Source of the DNA: Bacilli bacterium
GTDB taxonomy: Bacteria > Bacillota_I > Bacilli_A > RF39 > UBA660
DNA: 64,000 nucleotides
Assembly (NCBI GenBank): GCA_900769695.1
Contig: CAAGHO010000049.1
Location: 1-64,000 of the forward strand
Direction of reading: 5' to 3'
Part shown: positions 35,659-43,520 of the stretch, in pieces
How positions within the stretch are numbered: the first letter of the stretch is position 1
How the letters are laid out: every line of letters begins with the position of its first letter
Made by a program: the position numbers and the translations under genes
Notes under the pieces: model-generated
Told to the model about the DNA's origin: nothing
Database searches by the model: none
What the model saw: the letters and a program-made list of their open reading frames with translations, nothing else

Positions 35659-35853
35659 ATGAGTACAGTTTCTATTATTTTATCGGCAATTTCTATTTTA
35701 AGTTTAATATTTGCATTTATTTTACTTGTAATTATATTTATGATTAGTTCTTTTAAACGTAATTATGACTATGCTGTTATACTTGCAAAGGCTGTTACTT
35801 ATTTATCAGTATTTGCTACGGTGACAATGCTTATAGCTGTTTCTATTAAATAA
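35659..35853 (+). CDS. Small protein with two membrane segments, next to lysin
   Basis: A 64-residue protein with hydrophobic segments at about 5-30 and 43-61 separated by a short charged loop (S-S-F-K-R-N-Y-D-Y). Size, topology and place directly after the lysin fit a holin or a lysis regulator, but no holin family signature is visible. GAAGGG precedes ATG 35659. Confidence 0.55.
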   Translation: MSTVSIILSAISILSLIFAFILLVIIFMISSFKRNYDYAVILAKAVTYLSVFATVTMLIAVSIK

Positions 35854-35920
35854 GGCGAGAACACTCGTTACTTTAGTGGTGTGAGGTTCAATAAATAAAG
35901 GTTTAAAGGAGAAATAACTT

Positions 35921-36109
35921 TTGAGTATGTTATCAATCGTTGGTTTAATGCTCTTAGCAGTGGCAGTGATACTTATATTTTTCTTAATTGTAATATTTAT
36001 TGCTTTTATAGTAGACCTTGGTTTAAATGAACCACAGGCTTTGTTATCTATAATAGGAATTATATTAATAATGATTGTTTTACTTGTACTAATTTTTAAA
36101 TTTTGTTAA
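35921..36109 (+). CDS. Second small membrane protein after lysin
   Basis: A 62-residue protein starting at TTG 35921, nine bases after AAAGGAG; ATG 35927 is an alternative. Two membrane segments (~5-32 and ~42-60) with D-L-G-L-N-E-P between them. It ends the + strand late operon, followed at once by a terminator. Together with the preceding gene it could form a two-part holin or holin/antiholin pair. Confidence 0.55.
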   Translation: MSMLSIVGLMLLAVAVILIFFLIVIFIAFIVDLGLNEPQALLSIIGIILIMIVLLVLIFKFC

Positions 36110-36116
36110 ATTATTA

Positions 36117-36142
36117 AGAGGGCTTAAACAGCCCTCTTTTTT
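36117..36142 (+). terminator. Terminator closing the late + strand region
   Basis: AGAGGGC (36117-36123) pairs with GCCCTCT (36131-36137), with a run of six T. Faces the convergent - strand terminator ~100 bases away. Confidence 0.85.
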
Positions 36143-36229
36143 ATTATACAGAATGTCATAATTAAATTACATGGTATCAGTTAGTAACAAAGAGTTAGGA
36201 AGATTACGACATTAAAAACGATAACTTGA

Positions 36230-36262
36230 TTAACAAAATAAAAGAGGGGTGTTAGCCCCTCT
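36230..36262 (-). terminator. Terminator of the dUTPase operon (- strand)
   Basis: AGAGGGG (36243-36249) pairs with CCCCTCT (36256-36262); read on the - strand the stem is followed by TTTTATTTT. Marks the convergence of the two transcription directions. Confidence 0.8.
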
Positions 36263-36276
36263 TTACTTATTCGTAT

Positions 36277-36831
36277 CTATTCGGTTTTTTCGTCTACTTC
36301 TGGATTACCGAGTTCTGCAATAACTTTATTTAAACAACCCCCTACATTCTCAATACATTCCATTGTAAGTTTAGTGAACAAGTATAAAAATCTTGTTTCG
36401 TTATCTGTAATAAGTTCTGGTTTTTTCACAAAGTCATTAAAATTAATGCCATATCGAGTTTGAAAGACTTTTACAATCAAATCTGCGTTTTTAAGTGTTT
36501 CTTTGAGGAGTCCTTTAACAAGCATAATCTGCTCAATAGAATTTGTAATGTTTTCTTTTGAAATAGTTGTAGTTTTTGGTTTGGGTTCTTTTTCTTTTGT
36601 TTCTGAATAATAATAACGTGTAAATAATTCCCAGTCATTGCTTAATAAACTTTCTTTACTAGGAGTATAACTAATATCAGCTTTTTTAAAAAGCGGCTCA
36701 CCATAAAACCATCTAAAGCTAACTGGGTCAATTAAATTTTCCCAACTTTTTCTACGAATATAAACTTTACCACAAGCATCTAAACTTTTCTGTTTCTTTT
36801 CTGCTTCTTTGATTGCTTCTAAAAGTGTCAT
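36277..36831 (-). CDS. DUF2829-like protein with extra C-terminal helices
   Basis: A 184-residue protein. Residues 1-70 match the DUF2829 pattern of phage proteins: a leading helix, V-Y-I-R-R-K-S-W, and L-L-S-N-D-W-E-L-F. A Lys/Pro/Thr linker (K-E-P-K-P-K-T-T-T) then leads to a ~95-residue helical domain not usual for the family. It lies downstream of the dUTPase and is the last gene of that - strand operon. Role unknown. Confidence 0.6.
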   Translation of the reverse strand: MTLLEAIKEAEKKQKSLDACGKVYIRRKSWENLIDPVSFRWFYGEPLFKKADISYTPSKESLLSNDWELFTRYYYSETKEKEPKPKTTTISKENITNSIEQIMLVKGLLKETLKNADLIVKVFQTRYGINFNDFVKKPELITDNETRFLYLFTKLTMECIENVGGCLNKVIAELGNPEVDEKTE

Positions 36832-36861
36832 AATGTTTTTTCTCCTTTTTTATAGAATTTT

Positions 36862-37587
36862 TTATTTAACACCACTACTACCAAAACCACCTCTTGTTTT
36901 TCCATCTAAATGATCTACTTTTTCAAAAACAATAGTAGGCTGTTTCTTTACAATACGGAACTGGCAAATACGGTCATTAAAGTCGATATGTGTATCTCTT
37001 GTTGCGTAAGCTGGGAACATCCATTTATCGTTATCTCCACAATAGAGGTTGTCAATTATCCCTGTCGAATTTACTAAAAGAATACCATAGTTTTTAAACG
37101 TACTACTTCTTGGAACAATATGTGCTTCATAACCATCTGGAAGTTTCATACTTACACCAAGAGAGATAAGTTTAAATTCACCAGTTTTTAAGTCAATTCC
37201 ATTAGGTTCAGCACATCTTAAATCAATCCAATCTGAATTTGCACCATTGATATTTTCAAGAGGTGTAATAGGTTCATGGTATTTGATTTTGATTGTTTCG
37301 TTATTAGATACTTCATTGGAAGTGGTAATTGGTTCAAGTATTTCTTCTGATAAATAAAATTTCTTTTCTATATTTTTAAACCAAATAAGATAAGGTAAAA
37401 TATTATTTGCGTTAGCTTCGATAACTACACCAGTATCTAATAGCAATGAATTATAAAAAGTATCAGTTCTTACAATTCCACAAATTCCACATTCTTTTAA
37501 TTTTGTGTAAATGTCTGGTAATAATTTAATTGTAACAATATCACCCACTTTGAATTTTGGTTTTAATTTTACTGATTTTTCATTCAT
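36862..37587 (-). CDS. dut: dUTP diphosphatase with N-terminal SH3-like extension
   Basis: A 241-residue protein. All five trimeric dUTPase motifs are visible: S-D-W-I-D-L near 118, P-R-S-S at 159-162, S-T-G-I-I-D-N-L-Y-C-G at 174-184, R-I-C-Q-F-R-I at 206-212, and R-G-G-F-G-S-S-G at 232-239. It hydrolyses dUTP to dUMP, keeping uracil out of the AT-rich genome and feeding thymidylate synthesis. Typical enzymes are ~140-150 residues; here ~95 residues precede the enzyme, with F-K-V-G-D-I-V-T-I and L-L-L-D-T-G-V-V-I, like a small KOW/SH3 barrel. AAAGGAG precedes the ATG, and a - strand promoter lies 45 bases upstream. Confidence 0.88.
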   Translation of the reverse strand: MNEKSVKLKPKFKVGDIVTIKLLPDIYTKLKECGICGIVRTDTFYNSLLLDTGVVIEANANNILPYLIWFKNIEKKFYLSEEILEPITTSNEVSNNETIKIKYHEPITPLENINGANSDWIDLRCAEPNGIDLKTGEFKLISLGVSMKLPDGYEAHIVPRSSTFKNYGILLVNSTGIIDNLYCGDNDKWMFPAYATRDTHIDFNDRICQFRIVKKQPTIVFEKVDHLDGKTRGGFGSSGVK

Positions 37588-37629
37588 AATTAATCTCCTT
37601 TGATATATTTTGTATTGCTTTGTACGTTA

Positions 37630-37658
37630 ATCATAATACTTTTTATAGTAAAAGTCAA
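37630..37658 (-). promoter_or_regulatory. Promoter for dUTPase operon
   Basis: On the - strand: TTGACT (37658-37653), 17-base spacer, TATGAT (37635-37630). Divergent from the + strand promoter at 37736. Confidence 0.75.
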
Positions 37659-37735
37659 TGGTTTTTATAAAATTATGTGTTAGATTTTTATGTAGAAAAT
37701 ATTAAATATTCAGACTATTTAAAATGAGATTGCTA

Positions 37736-37764
37736 TTGATTTTATATAGGAAAAGTGCTAATAT
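37736..37764 (+). promoter_or_regulatory. Promoter for small + strand operon
   Basis: TTGATT (37736-37741), 17-base spacer, TAATAT (37759-37764) preceded by TGC. ATATTATT (37761-37768) and AATAATAT (37775-37782) form an inverted repeat over the -10 and start site. Confidence 0.7.
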
Positions 37765-37798
37765 TATTATATAAAATAATATGCCAAAGGAGAATAAA

Positions 37799-38377
37799 AT
37801 GTATAAAGATAAAGAAAAAAGACTTCAATATTGTAGGCAATGGGGTAAAGATAGTAGAAAATTTGCTTTAGAACATCATTTGTGTACATGCTGTTTTAAA
37901 GAACGTACTTATGGTAAAGAACGAATGTGTTTATTATGTAAGGCAAAAGCATATGAACGTAGGCAAAAAAGAAAAGAATCAATGTCGGAAGAAAAATATA
38001 AAGAGTTTAAGTTAAAATATCGTGAAAAAGATTTAGAACAAAAGAGAAAGATTAAATTAGAAAGAAAAGAAAAAGGTTTATGTGCAGAATGTGGTAAAAG
38101 AAAAGCTATGAACAATAGAGTACGTTGTGGCATTTGCCTTGCTAAAGATAGGGAAAGACATAATTTAAAGAACGCCGAATTAAAAGACCCAACTAAAAAT
38201 AGACAATATAGATTAGAAAATCATTTGTGTTATACTTGTGGTACATCTTTAGATAAAGATAGTAAAAGTACGGTATGCGATAAGTGCCATAAAATTTTTA
38301 GTGAAAGTGCTAAAAAAAGTGGCGTTATTGTAAAAATGAAATATCCTAATATGAATCATAGATTATTTGTTAAATAA
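37799..38377 (+). CDS. Triple zinc-ribbon protein
   Basis: The frame starts at 37781, but AAAGGAG lies inside that stretch and serves ATG 37799, giving 192 residues. Three Cys-pair modules recur: L-C-T-C-C ... M-C-L-L-C (about residues 29-47), L-C-A-E-C-G ... R-C-G-I-C (~95-115) and L-C-Y-T-C-G ... V-C-D-K-C (~146-165), joined by long Lys/Arg/Glu helices. It is therefore probably a nucleic-acid-binding protein with three zinc ribbons. No nuclease motif is visible. It leads a four-gene + strand operon embedded among - strand genes, with its own promoter; an early regulatory role is possible. Confidence 0.6.
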   Translation: MYKDKEKRLQYCRQWGKDSRKFALEHHLCTCCFKERTYGKERMCLLCKAKAYERRQKRKESMSEEKYKEFKLKYREKDLEQKRKIKLERKEKGLCAECGKRKAMNNRVRCGICLAKDRERHNLKNAELKDPTKNRQYRLENHLCYTCGTSLDKDSKSTVCDKCHKIFSESAKKSGVIVKMKYPNMNHRLFVK

Positions 38378-38441
38378 TAGAAGAAAAGGAGATAATAACT
38401 TTTAAAGAACTGAATATAGCAATAATTAAAGGAGAAATAAA

Positions 38442-38768
38442 TTGAAAGCTGAAAAAACTATACCTATAAATGTAGAATTGATGACAGGAAATAAAAATAC
38501 AAATAAAAACGAGGACAATACAGTATATGTAAATGACTGCTCAAAATATCCAATTAAGAGTGATGAAGAATATGTTTGTATTTTTGATGGTAATGTAATC
38601 AATAATAATTTTGTAAATATTAATATTTATGGAATTATAATAGATATAAACGAAAAGAATATTGTTGTTTATAATAAAGAAAACAAAAACATTAGTATAG
38701 TAGATAGAAAAAGTATTAAATGTCTTTTACCTAAAGAAGAATATAATTTAATACGTGGTAGAGATTAG
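38442..38768 (+). CDS. Hypothetical beta-rich protein
   Basis: A 108-residue protein starting at TTG 38442 eight bases after AAAGGAG. Strands around Y-V-C-I-F-D-G-N-V-I, I-Y-G-I-I-I-D-I and N-I-V-V-Y-N suggest a small barrel such as SH3 or OB. Second gene of the small + strand operon. Function unknown. Confidence 0.5.
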   Translation: MKAEKTIPINVELMTGNKNTNKNEDNTVYVNDCSKYPIKSDEEYVCIFDGNVINNNFVNINIYGIIIDINEKNIVVYNKENKNISIVDRKSIKCLLPKEEYNLIRGRD

Positions 38769-38794
38769 TAACAAAGAGTATAAGGAGTTTGGTT

Positions 38795-38860
38795 ATGGGA
38801 CTTGATATAATTAGTGTGTTTAGTATTTTGATTGAAAATTTAGAAAAAAGAACAGTATAA
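38795..38860 (+). CDS. Possible 21-residue peptide
   Basis: ATG 38795 lies seven bases after AAGGAG and opens a 21-codon frame ending TAA. The peptide is amphipathic (I-I-S-V-F-S-I-L-I then E-N-L-E-K-R). The ribosome site and place between two genes of one operon support translation, but so short a frame could be chance. Confidence 0.35.
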   Translation: MGLDIISVFSILIENLEKRTV

Positions 38861-38893
38861 TAAAAATAAAAAAGAAAGCAGGTAATAAATAAT

Positions 38894-39064
38894 ATGGACA
38901 TTTTAGAAAAAGAAATCTATGTGGTTTATGGTACTGAAAATATTGCAGGAGAAGCAATGCAAGTAATTGAAAAAGTGTTTAGAAATAAAGAAAACGCTAA
39001 GAAGTATTGTGAAGAACACAAGGATAAGAATTGTTCTTATGACGTTTGGAAACTTGATGATTGA
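38894..39064 (+). CDS. Small hypothetical protein, 56 residues
   Basis: Starts at ATG 38894 behind AGCAGGT. The protein has strands E-I-Y-V-V-Y-G, a helix with A-M-Q-V-I-E-K-V-F, and a second helix N-A-K-K-Y-C-E-E-H before a final strand D-V-W-K-L. This alpha/beta order is common in small host-takeover proteins, but no family is recognised. Last gene before the terminator at 39092. Confidence 0.5.
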   Translation: MDILEKEIYVVYGTENIAGEAMQVIEKVFRNKENAKKYCEEHKDKNCSYDVWKLDD

Positions 39065-39091
39065 TTAAATGAATAATTGAATATTAAATAG

Positions 39092-39123
39092 CCCTCCGGC
39101 AATAAGTCGGAGGGTTTGTTTTA
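39092..39123 (+). terminator. Bidirectional terminator between convergent operons
   Basis: CCCTCCG (39092-39098) pairs with CGGAGGG (39108-39114), with T-rich tails on both strands. It ends the small + strand operon and may also stop transcription from nrdG. Confidence 0.85.
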
Positions 39124-39202
39124 TATGATTGTTGAAAATGTGAATTTAAACTTTATTCTGATACGGTTACTAATCAGTAGAACTATGGTAACAGGTGTTT
39201 GG

Positions 39203-39730
39203 TTAGTTTGGTTGATAAAGTGTTAGGGTGTGAGTTGAGAAGGTTTGTTTTACATCTATTACTCGTTGGTTAGAACTTCCTCTATAGTATAAATTACTAT
39301 CTTTTTTATCATATTCAAATCTTCCATCTACAAAAACATCACAAGAAGCTACTAATTCATATCTTAAATAATCAATTTCATTATAAGAAGATGCTTCATA
39401 AATTTCTTCCCAAGTATAACCAGACCACAACCATATTTTTTTACCAAGTTTATGTGTTCTTTTACATAATTGAATAAGTTGTTCTAATCCTTCTTTATTT
39501 TGGCATAAAGGATCACCGCCTAGTATTTCAAGGCTATAAATATAATCTTTGTTAAGTAATGATAAAATAATATTTTCAGTATTAGAAGTATATGGTTTAC
39601 CATAATTAAAATCTTGCTGTTCTTTATTAAAGCATTGTGGACAAGCGAATTTGCATCCACTAACCCATAAACTTACTGAAAATTTTGGTGAGTTGCTTAT
39701 ATCCATTTCTCTTATTTGAGCATAATTCAT
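39203..39730 (-). CDS. nrdG: Anaerobic ribonucleotide reductase activating protein
   Basis: A 175-residue radical SAM enzyme. Cys-26, Cys-30 and Cys-33 (C-K-F-A-C-P-Q-C) give the C-x3-C-x2-C motif that binds the 4Fe-4S cluster and S-adenosylmethionine; L-E-I-L-G-G-D-P-L follows as the usual SAM-binding turn. It generates the glycyl radical on NrdD. It starts three bases after the spliced end of nrdD, so the two are one operon. The length is normal for the family. Confidence 0.92.
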   Translation of the reverse strand: MNYAQIREMDISNSPKFSVSLWVSGCKFACPQCFNKEQQDFNYGKPYTSNTENIILSLLNKDYIYSLEILGGDPLCQNKEGLEQLIQLCKRTHKLGKKIWLWSGYTWEEIYEASSYNEIDYLRYELVASCDVFVDGRFEYDKKDSNLYYRGSSNQRVIDVKQTFSTHTLTLYQPN

Positions 39731-39732
39731 AA

Positions 39733-42700
39733 TTATTTCTCCTGTTCCTCTTTGTATAAATGGTTATCAATATGAACATATCTTTCTTTTATTTCTTGTG
39801 TGCGTCCTTGATTCCAGTAATTATTCCCTATATACCTTTATACCCTCGGTTTCCCGATATTTATTAGGGGAGTGGACTATGCCTTTCATTCCTCATACAT
39901 TAATATAGCTTGTTAAGGCAATGATGATTATTATAGTCTCTGCACCTTTTTATTGACTAAATTTTGAATTTCTTTTTTTCTACTTTCCAAAATTTGTGGC
40001 TCTGATTTTGGATAAGCAAATTCTTTAAATAAAATTTGTTCCGCATACCAACGTGCATATTTAGCTTCTTCTTCGTAATTAAAACTACCTAAATGTATTT
40101 GTTTTTGATTAATTTTAATTTTTGCAATCCATTTTTTGTTTATAAAATAATAACCTTTATATTTTACATTCATTTGATTTGTGCTTTTATCGGTAATTCT
40201 TAAATTACACTTTCTATTATCCAATCTATTACCGTTAATATGGTCTACCATTGTATCTGTATCTAAAATTCTACGATGCATAAATTCATTTGTATTAGAA
40301 TTATTTATTGCATATCCATTACAATTTTTCCTCCACTTTATATTTTGTACCTTTTTTATATCGGTTTTATCTATTATTGCTTTATCTATTATATTATAAA
40401 ATTTATCATATAAATAAATATAAGCAATTTCTCCTTGTACAACAATTTCATTTTTATCACGTTGATTTCTTGGTGAATTATCTCTAAAATATCCAAATTT
40501 CTTAAATTGAGAATAGTGTTTACAACAAACTGTTTTACCGTCTGCGGTTAATTTTTTTCGCCACATTTTACCGCAAACTTCACATTTATGCTCTAACAAT
40601 ATTAATTTATTCCTTTCTTTTTTAATTTTATGTTATATTTTAGTCAATAAACTTGGCTCAAAATTGCCATGCTTTTTATAAATAAAAAGTTTAGGTTTCC
40701 TTTGAGTTTCAATCATTTTACTGCGGCAATATTAGGTTTACCGCACGTTCTTCGACTTACCCTCATTTTATCATGGTCTTTATTGCCACAAATAGGGCAT
40801 TGCCAATCAAGAGTACCGTTTTCATCTATAATCTTCATTTCCACTTCATTGCCACATGCTTGACAATAATCAGATTTAATGTTCAATTCTGCGTACATAA
40901 TATTTTCATACATAAATTGTAAAATTTGTAATACTGCTTCAATATTGTGGGAAAGATTAGCACTTTCACAATAACTAATCATGCCGCCCGGACTTAATTT
41001 TTGAAATTCACTTTCAATTTTTAACTTTTCAAAAGGATTTATTTCTTCAAATACTGGAATATGATAGCTGTTTGTAATATAATTTCTGTCAGTAATTCCT
41101 TTAATTTCACCAAATTCTCTTTTTAAGGCTTTAGCTAATTTATAAGTAGTTGCTTCTAAAGGAGTACCATATAAACTATATGAAATGTTTTCATTTTCTT
41201 TCCATTTATTACACTTTTCGTTTAAAAATTTCATTACTTTTATTCCAAATTCTTTACCAACACCATTATCAAAATGTGAATGACCTGTCATATATTTTAC
41301 ACATTCATAAAGTCCTGCATAACCTAATGATACAGTAGCGTAACCACCAAACATTAAATCCCCTATCTTTTGGTCTGAATTTAATCTGCCAAATGCACCG
41401 TATTTCCATAAAATAGGAGCAACATTTACAGAAGTTTCTTTTATTCTATCTACAGAAATTTTTAATGCTTTATGACAAAGTTCGGTATATTTATCTAATT
41501 CTTCCCAGAATTTTTCAAAATTACCATTAGACATTAATGCAATATAAGGTAAAGAAATAGTGCAAACACCACAATTATATCTGCCATAATATTTAGGATT
41601 ACCAAAATTATCAATAAAAGGTGTTAAGAAACTTCTACACCCCATGCATGGATACACATTGCCTTTACCATTTTTATCAATCTTTTGTTCCAACATGACT
41701 TTTTCGCTTATGTAGTCTGGAACCATTCTTTTAGCTGTGCATTGAGCCGCTAATTTAGTAAGCCACCAGTATTCGCTATCCTCTGTAATATTTTTCTTTT
41801 CAAGACAATAAATTAATTTAGGAAACGCCTGCGTAACATAATGTCCTGTTTCATCTTTCATGCCTTTAATTCTTTGTAATAAGAACTCTTTAATTAGCAT
41901 TGCTATTTCTTTCGTGTATTCTGGATTTTCATTTAGATACATAAATACCGTGATAAAAGGTGCTTGACCATTAGTGTTAGTCATGCTATTAATTTGATAA
42001 TTAAATGTTTGTACAGCGTCTTGGATTTCTTTTTCTAAATCTTCTTGGGCAAATTGTAAAACTTGTTCGTAAGATAAGTTTCTCTTTTTATATTTTTCAA
42101 TATAATAATTATAACTATCTCTTACAAACGGTGCTAAATGAGTTAGAGTAATTGTACAACCTCCATATTGGCTACTACTAACTGCCGTAATAATTTGAGT
42201 ACAGATTGTAGTTGCTGTTAATAAGCGATGAGGTTTTTCAATACTAACCCCATTAATAACAGTACCATTTTGTAACATATCTTCAAGATTAATTAGACAA
42301 CAATTCGTCAAAGTTTTTTGAGCCATATAATCCATATCATGTTTATGAATGATACCTTTGTCATGTGCTTTAATAACATCTTTAGGGAAAATAAAACGCC
42401 TTGCAATATCCGTACTTGTGATACCTGCAATATAATCTCTTTGCACAGTAACTATTTTAGCGTTTTTATTTGAATTTTCTGTATTCCAATAATCAGAATT
42501 TCCTTCAAGTAATTCTTTAATATCTTTATCTGTGGTATTGCTTTCTCTCACCAGTTCTCTTTTATATCTGTATCTGATATATGCTCTAGCAACTTGTTTT
42601 TCACCACTATCCATAAGTAAATTTTCAACTCTGTTTTGGATTTCTTCTACAGATATTTCATCTTTTAATTCTCTATATTCAGTTTCAATTTCATCTGCAA

Positions 42701-42827
42701 TATAATCACAAATAGAATTACCTTTATTATTGATTTCATTTTTAACTTCTATCCATGCTTTTTTTACAGCTTTTCTTATTTTACTTTTTTCAAACTTTAC
42801 TTTTTGACCGTTTCGTTTAATTACCAT
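39733..42827 (-). CDS. nrdD: Anaerobic (class III) ribonucleotide reductase, split by group I intron
   Basis: Exons 42827-40740 and 39834-39733 join to 2190 bases, 729 residues. Residues 1-95 are an ATP-cone regulatory domain. The body has the Cys pairs C-Q-A-C-G and C-P-I-C-G of the C-terminal zinc site, then R-R-T-C-G joined across the intron to Y-I-G-N-N-Y-W-N-Q-G-R-T-Q-E-I. This restores the glycyl-radical motif C-G-Y-x-G. Without splicing the protein ends in eight unrelated residues. The enzyme reduces ribonucleotides under anaerobic conditions, with formate as reductant in known cases. GTGAGG precedes ATG 42827. Confidence 0.93.
39835..40739 (-). other. Group I intron in nrdD
   Basis: 5' exon TGCGGT pairs with intron GCCGCA to give a six-pair P1 ending in the U-G pair at the splice site. 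The intron ends in G (complement of 39835). GACTAT in the end of the endonuclease gene pairs with ATAGTC about 60 bases on, forming P7. Length 905 bases. It sits directly after the codon of the radical-bearing Gly. Confidence 0.9.
39931..40599 (-). CDS. Intron-borne HNH homing endonuclease with AP2 domain
   Basis: A 222-residue protein in the nrdD intron. An N-terminal Cys module (C-E-V-C-G-K) precedes an HNH nuclease: F-M-H-R-R-I, V-D-H-I-N-G-N-R-L-D-N-R, then L-R-I-T. The C-terminal ~70 residues (G-Y-Y-F-I-N-K-K-W-I-A-K-I, L-G-S-F-N-Y-E-E-E-A) form an AP2-type DNA-binding domain. TTG 40599 follows an AAAGGA site with long spacing. Its stop codon lies in the P7 helix of the intron. It should cut intronless nrdD. 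Confidence 0.85.
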   Translation of the reverse strand: MLEHKCEVCGKMWRKKLTADGKTVCCKHYSQFKKFGYFRDNSPRNQRDKNEIVVQGEIAYIYLYDKFYNIIDKAIIDKTDIKKVQNIKWRKNCNGYAINNSNTNEFMHRRILDTDTMVDHINGNRLDNRKCNLRITDKSTNQMNVKYKGYYFINKKWIAKIKINQKQIHLGSFNYEEEAKYARWYAEQILFKEFAYPKSEPQILESRKKEIQNLVNKKVQRL

Positions 42828-42839
42828 TTCACAAAGACC

Positions 42840-42881
42840 TCACTTTCTATTTTGCAATAGGTTATCAAGCATTACAACCAT
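42840..42881 (-). CDS. Possible 13-residue leader peptide before nrdD
   Basis: ATG lies five bases after AGGAG and the 13-codon frame ends in TGA inside the nrdD ribosome site. Its translation could control access to the nrdD start. It is short, so support is the ribosome site and the overlap only. Confidence 0.35.
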   Translation of the reverse strand: MVVMLDNLLQNRK

Positions 42882-42964
42882 GCTAACTCCTATTTAATCT
42901 ACTTATACGATAACTTTATCATTTGTGAATCTGGAACGCTTGTACTAAGTGTTACCACAAAACT

Positions 42965-43016
42965 AAAACGTGCCTAATCGGATTTTAAATAAAACCACTA
43001 GATTTAGGCACGTTTT
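42965..43016 (-). terminator. Terminator-like hairpin at the 5' end of the nrdD transcript
   Basis: AAAACGTGCCTAA (42965-42977) pairs with TTAGGCACGTTTTT (43004-43016). Read leftward it is followed by TTTTAGTTTTG. It lies just downstream of the nrdD promoter -10, so it may both end the upstream operon and attenuate or stabilise the nrdD transcript. Confidence 0.6.
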
Positions 43017-43017
43017 T

Positions 43018-43047
43018 ATTATAGCATACTATATGTTGAGTTGTCAA
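43018..43047 (-). promoter_or_regulatory. Promoter for nrdD-nrdG
   Basis: On the - strand: TTGACA (43047-43042), 18-base spacer, TATAAT (43023-43018) with TGC before it. It overlaps the end of the upstream gene. Confidence 0.8.
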
Positions 43048-43520
43048 GAGTTATCTACATCTTCTTCGATATTCTCTCTATCTAACTCCCTAGCTTTTTC
43101 CATTAAATTACTTATCTCGTCTTGTGAATAATGCGGTTCTTCTTTAATAAGACTTTTTAAAATATTTCTAGCAGTAACTAATTGTTGATAACTACTACCG
43201 AAGTTGTTTTTATCAATATATAAATCAAAATGCCAATAATAATCTTTTCTATTACAACGTTCTCTTTGAAATTTAGAATTTTTGCTATTTCTGTAAATAT
43301 TACAAAATACTTGAATAATAAGCCTTTCTTTTTTTATATTGCAAAAATTAACTGAAATAGTATTATATTCCGACTGCATAAGTGATGGTATTATTGTAAG
43401 TATATCATTAAATATAAGTTTTGCAAATTTATCATGTGATAAATTATATTCTTCTGGCTCTAAATTGTCCTTACGCTTATCCCATACTTTGATTATCCAA
43501 TTTTTAATTCTCTCTAACAT
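43044..43520 (-). CDS. Hypothetical protein before nrdD
   Basis: The frame opens at 43541, but AAAAGGAG precedes ATG 43520, which overlaps the upstream stop, giving 158 residues. A leading amphipathic basic helix (W-I-I-K-V-W-D-K-R-K-D) is followed by a mixed domain with R-L-I-I-Q-V-F-C-N-I-Y and Y-W-H-F-D-L-Y-I. Acidic C-terminus. Family not recognised. Last gene of the helicase operon. Confidence 0.5.
   Translation of the reverse strand: MLERIKNWIIKVWDKRKDNLEPEEYNLSHDKFAKLIFNDILTIIPSLMQSEYNTISVNFCNIKKERLIIQVFCNIYRNSKNSKFQRERCNRKDYYWHFDLYIDKNNFGSSYQQLVTARNILKSLIKEEPHYSQDEISNLMEKARELDRENIEEDVDNS

Noticed and set aside
40181..40399. + strand frame inside the nrdD intron
   Set aside because: Antisense to the HNH gene with no ribosome site.
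40713..42827. nrdD ending at 40713
   Set aside because: The last eight residues are intron-encoded; the true C-terminus is at 39733-39834.
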